From contig NZ_CP011270.1 of NCBI RefSeq assembly GCF_001610835.1, positions 3,986,001 through 4,050,000 of the forward strand: a stretch of DNA of 64,000 nt. The letters run 5' to 3'. How positions within the stretch are numbered: the first letter of the stretch is position 1; every line of letters begins with the position of its first letter. The position numbers were made by a program, and so were the translations under genes. Source of the stretch: Planctomyces sp. SH-PL14. GTDB taxonomy: Bacteria; Planctomycetota; Planctomycetia; Planctomycetales; Planctomycetaceae. The notes beneath the pieces were generated by a model. The model was not told where the DNA came from and searched no databases. It was given only the letters and a program-made list of their open reading frames with translations. Below are positions 46,076-54,289 of this stretch, piece by piece.

Positions 46076-47566
46076 TCAATTCGCCGACGGAGCCATGAGC
46101 GGGACGAATCGAATCGCGCGGCGGTCCCGAACCACCTTGGCCGACAGTTCCCGGGCGACGGCGTCGATCAAGGCCTCGACCGTCGTGTTCTGCATCGACA
46201 GGGCGAGCATCTTCCCGTCCAGCGCGTTCTCCGCATCCAGGGCCGACCAGTCGAGCGGGACCGCGGCAATCTCCTGCAGCTCGTAGAGCACATCTTCCGC
46301 CGGCACGGGCGTCGGGACCCGGTACTCCCGGAGCCGCTGCGCCAGGGCCCGCTCGAAGTCGATCATCGGGACTTCCGGGGCGAGCTGCGGCAGGATCGGA
46401 GGATCGGCCGGGAGTCCGGCATTCGGCATCCCGGGAGCCGGAGCCGAAGGCGTTCCGGGACCGACCGCCGCCATCGCGGGAGGGGAGGTTGAGGAAGGGA
46501 CAACGGGCGCCGGCGCATCGAGCGGGTCACCGGGGCTCATCGGGTCGAGCGTCTGGCCGTCCGCCATCGCGGCGTAGCGGCGGAAGACCACGGGGGCCGT
46601 CGCCGACGACAGAAACTTCACGCTGCCGTCGGCCAGCAGGACGTGCATCCCCTCCGGCTCGCCGGTCCCGAAACCGTCGGGTCCGCGGACGTACGGCTCG
46701 GCCGTCAGGGGGCGGATCGAGTGCTGGCCGTCCGCCCAGGAGTGCAGGTGGTCTTCGCGGCCGAGGACCAGGAACGTGTTCGACAGTCCATCACGCACGT
46801 CCTCTTCGGTCGTCCGCCGGTCCCAGCCGAAGATCCCCGCCCGCGGATGCGTCTTGGGAAGCGCGGCTCCGTCGGCGCCGACGCCGGCGACACCAACGAA
46901 GTGTCCGGCCGGATATCCGTCCGGTCCGGCGGCGGCGAGGCCGGAAATCTGGAAGGGAGGAAGCCGCCGGCGGACGAAGCGGTCGTTCTCCGGCGCGTTC
47001 CAGGGCAGCGTGAGTGAAGGCGGGGGGGTGCCATCGGCGACCGACTGCCGGGCAATCCGGGCCAGCCAGCTCAGCCGGTTCTCCTGCGTCACGTCTTCGA
47101 GCCCTTCCGTCGCCAGCGGAAACGCCCCTTCGCCATCGAAGGCGTCGGTCAGCCATTCCCCCAGCAGCCGCATCCGCTTGGCCGGCTCGGGTTCGTTGGG
47201 ATCGGGAGCGGGGGCGGGGGCGGCCGCGACGCCATCCTGGGGAGCCGCGGGATCGGAGGCCGGGGGGCGGGGGACCTCCGCCTGAGTCCCCGCGGGCTGT
47301 TCACGGAGGACGAAGACCAGGAGGCCGAGGCACATCAGGATCGTGGCGCCGACCACGATCCGGATCGGCCAGCGGCCGGAGCTGACCGCCCGCGGTCGGG
47401 GAGCCGGCTTGGCCGCCAGCGCCAGGATCCCTCCGTCGTCCGCTTCCTTCAGGAGGAGCGGCTGGCCGCACTCCGGGCAGGCCATCTCGCGTCCCACGTT
47501 CTTCCGGTCGCGGGCCCGCAGGCGGGCCTGGCAGTGGGGACAATCGAACTGAAAGGCCGACGGCAT
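46076..47566 (-). CDS. Zinc-ribbon, single-pass membrane protein with DUF1559-like domain
   Basis: 496 residues. An N-terminal zinc ribbon (CPHC and CPEC, near residues 9-32) is followed by one transmembrane helix (about 69-90) and a Pro-rich linker. Residues about 130-340 resemble the DUF1559 domain, including HVLLADGSVKFLSS, the H-x-DG pattern that marks that family. A C-terminal region of about 60 residues looks like a secretin/SBBP-type small domain. Planctomycete DUF1559 proteins normally begin with a type IV pilin-like signal; here a zinc ribbon replaces it. Confidence 0.7.
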   Translation of the reverse strand: MPSAFQFDCPHCQARLRARDRKNVGREMACPECGQPLLLKEADDGGILALAAKPAPRPRAVSSGRWPIRIVVGATILMCLGLLVFVLREQPAGTQAEVPRPPASDPAAPQDGVAAAPAPAPDPNEPEPAKRMRLLGEWLTDAFDGEGAFPLATEGLEDVTQENRLSWLARIARQSVADGTPPPSLTLPWNAPENDRFVRRRLPPFQISGLAAAGPDGYPAGHFVGVAGVGADGAALPKTHPRAGIFGWDRRTTEEDVRDGLSNTFLVLGREDHLHSWADGQHSIRPLTAEPYVRGPDGFGTGEPEGMHVLLADGSVKFLSSATAPVVFRRYAAMADGQTLDPMSPGDPLDAPAPVVPSSTSPPAMAAVGPGTPSAPAPGMPNAGLPADPPILPQLAPEVPMIDFERALAQRLREYRVPTPVPAEDVLYELQEIAAVPLDWSALDAENALDGKMLALSMQNTTVEALIDAVARELSAKVVRDRRAIRFVPLMAPSAN

Positions 47567-47644
47567 ACGCAAACAGGGGGACGGCGGGGCGCGAAACTCG
47601 GAAGCCGCACCGTGGAGTGACAGGACGGCGGGGGCCGAAGCCCG

Positions 47645-48751
47645 CTAACCCATTGTCGGGGAAGAGGTCGGTAGAGGGGAAGCCGACCTGAGGCCGAGGT
47701 GCCGATATCCGTCCGGCGTCACGATCCGGCCGCGGGGAGTCCGCTGGATCAGGCCGGCCCGCAGCAGGAACGGCTCGACGTCATCTTCGAGCGTGTCGGG
47801 CGGGATGCTGATGCTGTGGGCGATGGCGTTGAGCCCCGCCGGGCCGCCGTTGAAGACCCGGATCACCGTCTCCAGGTAGCGGCGGTCCTGCCGCTCGAGT
47901 CCCAGGGCGTCGATCTCCAGCATCTCGAGCGCGTCGGCGGCGATCTCGGTCGTGATCGTCCCCTCGGCGTGGCGGAGCGTCGCGAAGTCCCGGGTCCGGA
48001 GGAGGATGTTGTTCGCCTTCCGCGGGGTCCCCTGGCTGCGGCGGGCGACCTCCTGGGCCGCCTCCGCGGTGATGGAGCTCCGCAGCTTCTTGGCGTTCTT
48101 CTGGACGATCTCGACGAGGTCCGGGTTCTCGTAGTAGTCGAGATGCTCCCGGTACACGAACCGGTCTCGCATGGGGGCGGTCAGCATCCCGGCCCGGGTC
48201 GTCGCCCCGATGACCGTGAACGGCTTGAGCTGCATGTTGATCGTGCGGGCGTTCAGTCCTTCGCCGAGCGCGATGTCGACGCGGAAGTCTTCCATCGCCG
48301 GATACAGAAACTCCTCGACTGCAGCAGGCAGGCGGTGGATCTCATCGATGAAGAGGACCGACCGTTCCGAGGCGTTCGTCAGGTAGGGGAGCAGGTCCTT
48401 GGGGGCGGCGAGCGCCGGGCCGGCCGCGATCTGGCACTCGACGCCGAGTTCGCGGGGGATGACGGTTGCCAGCGTGGTCTTGCCGATTCCCGGCGGGCCG
48501 TCGAGCAGCAGGTGGCCGAGGGTGTCGCCCCGTTTGAGCGTCGCCTCGAGCATGATCCGGACGCGGTCGACGACTTTCTTCTGGCCGACCACCTGGTCGA
48601 GCCGCTGGGGACGGAGCGCTTCGTCGAACCGGTCGTCGTTGGGATCGAAGGGGGCCGCGGCGGGGAGCGAAGCCAGGTCCAGGGAGGGCCGCTCGGCTCT
48701 CTCCTCCTCGCGCTGCTCGTCATCTCCCCGAAAAACCTTCTCGCGCGGCAT
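47645..48751 (-). CDS. ruvB: Holliday junction DNA helicase RuvB
   Basis: 368 residues, AAA+ motor of the RuvAB branch-migration complex. Walker A is in [13 protein letters not shown], Walker B in LFIDEIHRL, sensor 1 in IGATTRAG, and RuvB-specific stretches include [44 protein letters not shown] and the C-terminal [10 protein letters not shown]. The N-terminal 30 residues are extra charged sequence. An ACGGAG box eight bases before the ATG at 48751 favours this start over the GTG at 48760. ruvC lies at 11969-12538. Confidence 0.96.
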   Translation of the reverse strand: MPREKVFRGDDEQREEERAERPSLDLASLPAAAPFDPNDDRFDEALRPQRLDQVVGQKKVVDRVRIMLEATLKRGDTLGHLLLDGPPGIGKTTLATVIPRELGVECQIAAGPALAAPKDLLPYLTNASERSVLFIDEIHRLPAAVEEFLYPAMEDFRVDIALGEGLNARTINMQLKPFTVIGATTRAGMLTAPMRDRFVYREHLDYYENPDLVEIVQKNAKKLRSSITAEAAQEVARRSQGTPRKANNILLRTRDFATLRHAEGTITTEIAADALEMLEIDALGLERQDRRYLETVIRVFNGGPAGLNAIAHSISIPPDTLEDDVEPFLLRAGLIQRTPRGRIVTPDGYRHLGLRSASPLPTSSPTMG

Positions 48752-48953
48752 CGCCGTCACTCCGTTCCGGTCCCTGGATCGCGGGCAAAGCGGGCGATCG
48801 CGCGACTCCTTTATTCACTCCCAGTTCCGCTAAGATACCGGTCCCTTTTCCGGTCGTCGAGCGCGGGTGTCGGTCCGCGGCCGGTCGGGAGCATTCGAGA
48901 GCCTGGCTTCAGAACGGGAGCGGCCTCTCGCGGCCTGATCGGCGGAGTCGTTT

Positions 48954-49982
48954 GTGCGGAAGGTTCTGGTCACCGGCGCGGCAGGATTCATCGGCTTCCA
49001 CGTCGCTCGGGCGTTCCTGCGGCGCGGCGAAGAGGTGATCGGGCTCGACAACCTCAATCCGTACTACTCCGTCGACCTCAAGCGGGACCGGGTCCGTCTC
49101 CTGGAGGACCAGCAGCGCTCGGCGGGGCAGGGCCGTTTCGAGTTCGTCCCGCTCGACCTGGCCGATCAGCCGGGGATGACCCGCCTGTTTGACGAGCGGC
49201 GCTTCGACTGCGTGGTGAACCTCGCCGCGCAGGCCGGGGTGCGGTATTCGCTCGAGAATCCGCAGGCCTACACGTCCAGCAACGTCACCGGGTTTACGAA
49301 CATCCTGGAGGGGTGTCGACGGACCGAGGTCGGCCATCTGGTGTATGCCTCGTCGAGCTCCGTTTATGGCGCGAACACGCGGATGCCGTTCTCAGTCGGA
49401 GACACGGTCGACCATCCGCTGAGCCTCTATGCGGCGACCAAGAAGGCCAACGAGCTGATGGCTCACGCCTACAGCCACCTGTTTCGGCTGCCGACGACGG
49501 GGCTGCGGTTCTTTACGGTCTATGGGCCGTGGGGCCGTCCGGACATGGCGATGTGGCTCTTCACCAGGGCGATCCTGGCGGGAGAGCCGATCCAGGTCTT
49601 CAACGGGGGCCAGATGCGGCGGGACTTTACCTACGTGGACGACATCGTTGAGGCGATTGTCCGAGTGACGGATCGGATCCCGCAGCCTGATCCGGAGTGG
49701 TCTGGCGCCGATCCCGATCCGGCGACGAGTTCCGCGCCGTACCGGCTTTACAACATCGGGAACAATCGTCCTGTCGAGCTGGGGTACGTGATCGAGACGC
49801 TGGAAGCGTGTCTGGGTCGGAAGGCGATTCGGAACCTGTTGCCGATGCAGGCGGGGGATGTTCCGGAGACGTGTGCGGATGTGGATGATCTGATGCGGGA
49901 TGTCGGGTTTCGTCCGGACACGCCGATTGAGGTGGGCATCGCGCGGTTTGTGGAGTGGTATCGCGAGTACCACAAAGTCTGA
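48954..49982 (+). CDS. NAD-dependent nucleotide-sugar epimerase (UDP-glucuronate 4-epimerase-like)
   Basis: 342 residues of the extended SDR family. The NAD motif [11 protein letters not shown] is near residue 8 and the catalytic SSSSVYG and YAATKKANE (Tyr-Lys) pair around 130-155. [16 protein letters not shown] after the first strand and [17 protein letters not shown] are typical of UDP-glucuronate/UDP-galacturonate 4-epimerases. It would supply sugars for surface polysaccharide. The start is GTG, with a GGAG-type box upstream. It is divergent from ruvB. Confidence 0.92.
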   Translation: MRKVLVTGAAGFIGFHVARAFLRRGEEVIGLDNLNPYYSVDLKRDRVRLLEDQQRSAGQGRFEFVPLDLADQPGMTRLFDERRFDCVVNLAAQAGVRYSLENPQAYTSSNVTGFTNILEGCRRTEVGHLVYASSSSVYGANTRMPFSVGDTVDHPLSLYAATKKANELMAHAYSHLFRLPTTGLRFFTVYGPWGRPDMAMWLFTRAILAGEPIQVFNGGQMRRDFTYVDDIVEAIVRVTDRIPQPDPEWSGADPDPATSSAPYRLYNIGNNRPVELGYVIETLEACLGRKAIRNLLPMQAGDVPETCADVDDLMRDVGFRPDTPIEVGIARFVEWYREYHKV

Positions 49983-50003
49983 GTCTCGGATCGCACCCCA
50001 TCA

Positions 50004-50330
50004 CCGGGTCCAGGGGCACCCTGGTGGGGAGTGCAGAGGGGCCTGTGTTGTTTTTCCGGCCCTTTGCCCGCCGGAGGCCTGGCCGTCGAGGGATGTCTGA
50101 AGGAAAGCGTGTCCAAGCGCGGACAATGTGTCGGATGCCCCCTCACCTAAGACGCGGGGAGCGCGAAGCGAGCGGGGAGTCCTCAACGCCGGTCCCACTA
50201 AGCGGACGTCCGTTACTTACAGCGGTTCCTCATGGAAGCGCCTCCGGCGGCAAGGGGGTGAGACCCCCTTGACCCCAGGCTGCCGTCGCACGTTGGGTTT
50301 GAGGTGTCATGGCCGTGCCGGCAAGAACGT
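50004..50330 (+). repeat. Dispersed structured repeat, copy 12
   Basis: Forward full copy between convergent genes. Its left hairpin has the alternative CTGTGTTGTTTT-type loop; its right hairpin has GGGGG-TGAGA-CCCCC. Confidence 0.85.
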
Positions 50331-50345
50331 CCCTTTGCGGCGACA

Positions 50346-53300
50346 TCAGGGAGTCGGCGGGGAGTTCGATACCGACGGGGGCCCCGCCTCGGCGTCCGCC
50401 GCATTCGTCGAAACATTGAGCGCCACAATCCGCAGGTCGTCGAGAAACACATCCCCAAGACCGCGGAGCTCGAACCGCAACGCAAACTCACCCGACGCAG
50501 GTGCCACACTCACCAGCTCGAACGTCTCCCACTGACCGGACGACGTCGGGCTCCGGAACCGCAACGACCGCGACGGCCCGTCGATCGTGTTGTAAATCAC
50601 CAGCCCCTCGCTCGTCGGATCGAGCGACTGCGGCACTCGGATCCGCCCGCTGACATGAAGAATCTGCCCCTCCCGGACAGGAAGGATCGGACTCTGGACC
50701 TGGACCAGCGGGCCCTGGATCGGCAGGAACGATGTCCGTTCCCCCGCCTTTCCCGTCGCGGCTCCCGTGGCGGCCGCCAGCCGTAGACAGGAACGTCCCT
50801 CCGGCCCACCCGCCCGCATCTCGACGGCGGTCCGGACAGTCTCGTTGGCATCGGCCTCGTTCAGCGTCCAGCCGTCGCTCGCCATCTGCTGCAGCGACGT
50901 GAAACGGCCGCTCCGCAGGAGGTTCACACTCTGGCCGGCACCGGCTCCTAACTTCTCCAGCATCTTCCAGTGCTGCGGCAACGTCTGGAACGCGACCGTG
51001 TAAGGGTAGGAGACCGGCGTCGCGAAGCGGCGGACCGCGTTCTCCCAGTGCCGCCGCTGAACGACCCGCGTCAGCGCCATGGCGAACCGGGCATTCTCCT
51101 CGACACTCTTGAAACTCCCCCGCTCGAAATCGGCGCGGGCGGCGGCGACGTATCGGTCAGCCTTGGCCAGGATGTCGGCGGCATCCATGACCGCGGGAGC
51201 TTCGAACTCGATCTGCCGGTGGACGTCATGGACCCGGCGGATCTTGTGCTCCGCCAGCTCGACCCAGCTCCGGGCCGCCCTCTCGCGAACCTGGCTGATC
51301 TGCCGGGCGACCGCGTCCCGGACCGCCTGCTCGTGCGTGATCAGCACGTAGGCGAACTGCTCCACCTGCTTGAGCGTGATCTCCGTCCCGCCGGGAACTT
51401 GCTTGAGCGATTTGACCGTCTCCATCCCCGTGGCAGTGACGGTCCAGGCCTGCAGGACGTCCCGCTTGACGAACAGGTGAAGGTCGTCGACCACCATCCC
51501 CCCCGGCTGGTACTGCGCACGGTTCTCCAGCCAGTTGATGATGACCAGCATCCCGAACTCGCTGTCGAGGACCGTCGCCCGGAGCTCGTTCTCCAGCCGC
51601 GCGGCCCGCTCGCTGGGGGCCTTGCGGTTGGCGTTGTCCCAGCGGGTGCTGACCACCGAGGAGAGGCTCGTCCCGCCTCCCTGGGCCAGGTCCTGGCCGA
51701 ACTGGACGGGAGACGTGCTGACCACCTTGCCGGTCGCCAGCCACGGCTCCAGCAGTCGGACCTGGAGGTTCATCAGGTTGACGGCGTGACGCGTCTCCTC
51801 GCTGAGGGGGTTGCGGTTCCAGTATCCGATCCCTTTGTAGCCCGCCGACAGGGCGGCGTTGGCCAGGAGGAACACCTGCTCGGGCTCGATGCGGGGGCCG
51901 TCCGTCGGATCGTGGAGCAGGCCGTCCGCCGGTTCGAGGGGGACAAGAGTGAACATGCCGCGGCCGGGGAGTCCCATCCGCTGCTTGCGGTCGAGGTGCT
52001 CGACGTATTCGAGCGGCGCGGTCGTGGTCCCGAGGATGAAGCGGCTCGAACCGAGCAGCGACAGGTGCCGGTGAAAGTCCCGCTCCCGGCCCGCCACGTC
52101 CGCCAGGATCGGGCGGGGATGTTTGTGGTCCGCGTCCCGCAACTGCTCGATCCATGTCTCCACGTCGAGATAGGCCGACGCGGGGATATTGACGTCGAGC
52201 ATCCAGAAGTCGATCGGGGCCGACGCTCCGGTGAACGGCGGCAGCGCTTCGCCCCGCTCACTGTTGACCGGGCGGGGGGGAGTGGCGGTGACGCCGATTC
52301 CCCGAGCGGCAAACTCCTTCAGCAGGGCCTCGTCGTCCCAGTTCTGGACCCAGGCGGTGTTCGCTCCGGTCGCCAGGAACTCGTCGATCGATTCGTGGTG
52401 ATAGGGGAGGATCAGCGGGATGAACGGGCGGCCGTTCTTGGTGATCCGGTTGTCCCCCATCGCGATCCGGGAGAACTTGGCTTCCGGCTCGGCCGGAATC
52501 TCCTTCTGCGACGTCGTCGGGGGGACCGCGATCGGGCCGACGATCAGGTCGTCGACGAGCAGGTCCGTCCGTCCGGCGCCGAGCCGCGCCTTGAGGACGA
52601 CCGCCTCGACGTAGACGTCCCGTGTGTCGAGGTCGGCCTGGTTCCGCAGTTGCGGAAGAAGGAGGTGCCGCAGCCGCTGCATGAGCTGCTGGAAGGAGCG
52701 ATCGTCAGGACGGCACTCCAGGCGTTTCCAGAGCTCCGTCGTCTCTTCGTACCGGCTGGCCGGTCCACCCGCCATGTCCGCCGTCAGCGGCGCTCCTGTC
52801 CGGGGATCGATCTGATGCGGGAACCTCAGCCGGACGTGGAGCGACAGGTTGGGCTGCGAGCAGCGGGCCCACAGGCTCACCTTCGTTTCGTCGAGCCGCA
52901 GGGTCGGGTCAACCTCGGTCAGGAACTCGATCTCGGTGCCGGGAGCGGGGGACTCGATGCGGACGAACTCGGGGCTTTTCCCTTCGCGGGCGTACTCCGG
53001 GCCGGGAAGGCTCTGACGGACGTCCGTCGGTTGCGGCCCGCCGGGGCTAATGCTGATGCGGCCGACCGGATCCGGTCCGTCGTAAGACTGTCGATAGTCG
53101 CCGGAAAGGGCCGGACGGGGGGCCAGCATGGCCAACAGCGCGCAGACCGCTAGCGCCGCCTGCCAGAATGCCTGCGGCGTGAGCCTGAGACGTCGGAAAA
53201 TTCCGCCTCTCACGCGGTCCTGGTCCTCCCTGATACCGATCTCGGGCGGCGCATCCTGAGCCACCCGGGCGGGGCCAGTCTCAACAATCGAAACAATCGT

Positions 53301-53387
53301 CGCAATCCCACCTTGCGATGGAGGATTTGTCAGATTCCCTGCCTGCCGGTCCTTGCTCGTGCGAGGATCGTTCTGCGCCGGGGGCAC
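50346..53387 (-). CDS. Large exported protein, barrel-like centre and C-terminal CBM-like domain
   Basis: 1013 residues. A hydrophobic helix at about 72-92 (FWQAALAVCALLAML) anchors or exports it. Residues about 100-300 are beta-rich. Around 310-600 lies an alpha/beta region with glycosidase-like features (NGRPFIPLILPYHHESIDEF, NTAWVQNWDD), but no catalytic Glu pair is certain. A helical section follows, and the last 170 residues read as a carbohydrate-binding jelly roll (FELRGLGDVFLDDLRI). The family was not recognised; an envelope polysaccharide role is only a guess. The GTG start at 53387 leaves a long cytoplasmic-looking N terminus; a later start is possible. Confidence 0.7.
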   Translation of the reverse strand: MPPAQNDPRTSKDRQAGNLTNPPSQGGIATIVSIVETGPARVAQDAPPEIGIREDQDRVRGGIFRRLRLTPQAFWQAALAVCALLAMLAPRPALSGDYRQSYDGPDPVGRISISPGGPQPTDVRQSLPGPEYAREGKSPEFVRIESPAPGTEIEFLTEVDPTLRLDETKVSLWARCSQPNLSLHVRLRFPHQIDPRTGAPLTADMAGGPASRYEETTELWKRLECRPDDRSFQQLMQRLRHLLLPQLRNQADLDTRDVYVEAVVLKARLGAGRTDLLVDDLIVGPIAVPPTTSQKEIPAEPEAKFSRIAMGDNRITKNGRPFIPLILPYHHESIDEFLATGANTAWVQNWDDEALLKEFAARGIGVTATPPRPVNSERGEALPPFTGASAPIDFWMLDVNIPASAYLDVETWIEQLRDADHKHPRPILADVAGRERDFHRHLSLLGSSRFILGTTTAPLEYVEHLDRKQRMGLPGRGMFTLVPLEPADGLLHDPTDGPRIEPEQVFLLANAALSAGYKGIGYWNRNPLSEETRHAVNLMNLQVRLLEPWLATGKVVSTSPVQFGQDLAQGGGTSLSSVVSTRWDNANRKAPSERAARLENELRATVLDSEFGMLVIINWLENRAQYQPGGMVVDDLHLFVKRDVLQAWTVTATGMETVKSLKQVPGGTEITLKQVEQFAYVLITHEQAVRDAVARQISQVRERAARSWVELAEHKIRRVHDVHRQIEFEAPAVMDAADILAKADRYVAAARADFERGSFKSVEENARFAMALTRVVQRRHWENAVRRFATPVSYPYTVAFQTLPQHWKMLEKLGAGAGQSVNLLRSGRFTSLQQMASDGWTLNEADANETVRTAVEMRAGGPEGRSCLRLAAATGAATGKAGERTSFLPIQGPLVQVQSPILPVREGQILHVSGRIRVPQSLDPTSEGLVIYNTIDGPSRSLRFRSPTSSGQWETFELVSVAPASGEFALRFELRGLGDVFLDDLRIVALNVSTNAADAEAGPPSVSNSPPTP

Positions 53388-53617
53388 CGACGATCTGCCG
53401 CCTCTAAGTGTTTTCTTAACAGAATGTTGCGCTGGGGCGGGGCCTTCAGCCCGCCGGCGGGCTCAGAGGGCGTCGATCGCTCCGACGCCGCGAGCTTGAG
53501 GAAATCACCGGATTTTCCGCGCGCTCCGACATGTTGCATTTGGTCAACATCGTGGGAACACTTGAGAATTGTTTCCGTTGGTCCCTTTCCTTTCCGTCGT
53601 TGCCAGCGGGTCGGACC

Positions 53618-53920
53618 ATGAATCCTCGCCCACGTTTTCCGGACCTTCTCGACGATGATGTTCCCCGGGAACTCATCGAGTTGGGGAAGCGCATTGCGAC
53701 GCTGCCGGAGGAGTTGTACGCCGGGTTCAACGAGCCGTTCGTTCAGACCGTTGAGGCGACGCGGCGGCGGAAGCGGGTGCTGAGTCTGGTGCAGGAGACG
53801 TTGTCGCAGTTGCGGCTGGACGTGAAGTACCTGCTGTTCGACCTGGAAGTGACCCGCCGTGAGCGGGACGAGCTCCGTCGTCAGGTGGATGAAATGCAGG
53901 CGGGCGACGCCGGGTTCTGA
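53618..53920 (+). CDS. Small coiled-coil hypothetical protein
   Basis: 100 residues. The first 30 are polar (RPRFPDLLDDDVPRELIELG) and the remainder is helical with a heptad pattern (RKRVLSLVQETLSQLRLDV, then LEVTRRERDELRRQVDEM), suggesting a coiled-coil dimer. There is no signal or membrane segment. The ATG at 53618 is preferred over upstream starts that would add uncharacteristic sequence. It is divergent from the very large gene, and no family was recognised. Confidence 0.6.
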   Translation: MNPRPRFPDLLDDDVPRELIELGKRIATLPEELYAGFNEPFVQTVEATRRRKRVLSLVQETLSQLRLDVKYLLFDLEVTRRERDELRRQVDEMQAGDAGF

Positions 53921-53931
53921 GAGAGAGTCGG

Positions 53932-54200
53932 CACGTCGTTGCCGGCACAGCGCTGTCAGCTCAAACCCAACGTGCGACGGCAGCTGGGGTCAAGGGGGTC
54001 ACCCCTTGCCGCCGGAGGCGCTTCCATGAGGAACCGTGGGACACAACGGACGTCCCCTTTGTACTCCACGCGGGTTGGTGTGGGGGCATCCGGCACGTTG
54101 TCCGCGCTTGGACAAGTGATCCTTCAGACATCTCTCGACGGCCAGGCCTCCGGCGGGCAGGGGGTGGCCCCTGCACGCCACCAGGGCCAGCCCTGGACCC
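53932..54200 (-). repeat. Dispersed structured repeat, copy 13 (internal deletion)
   Basis: Reverse copy between convergent genes. About 50 bases of the central region found in other copies are missing, while the terminal hairpins are kept. Confidence 0.8.
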
Positions 54201-54289
54201 GGCTCTGACGGCGCGTGGGTTGTGCTCTGAGCGTGTCGCCGTGGCACCGTATCAAGACGGCACCCCGCAACCTCATTGCCTGACGCTGA

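Noticed and set aside
737-54200. Dispersed repeat as CRISPR array or tandem repeat
   Set aside because: Copies are kilobases apart with unrelated genes between them and have no spacer structure.
737-54200. Dispersed repeat as simple terminators
   Set aside because: Four copies lie between divergent genes, and orientation does not follow transcription.
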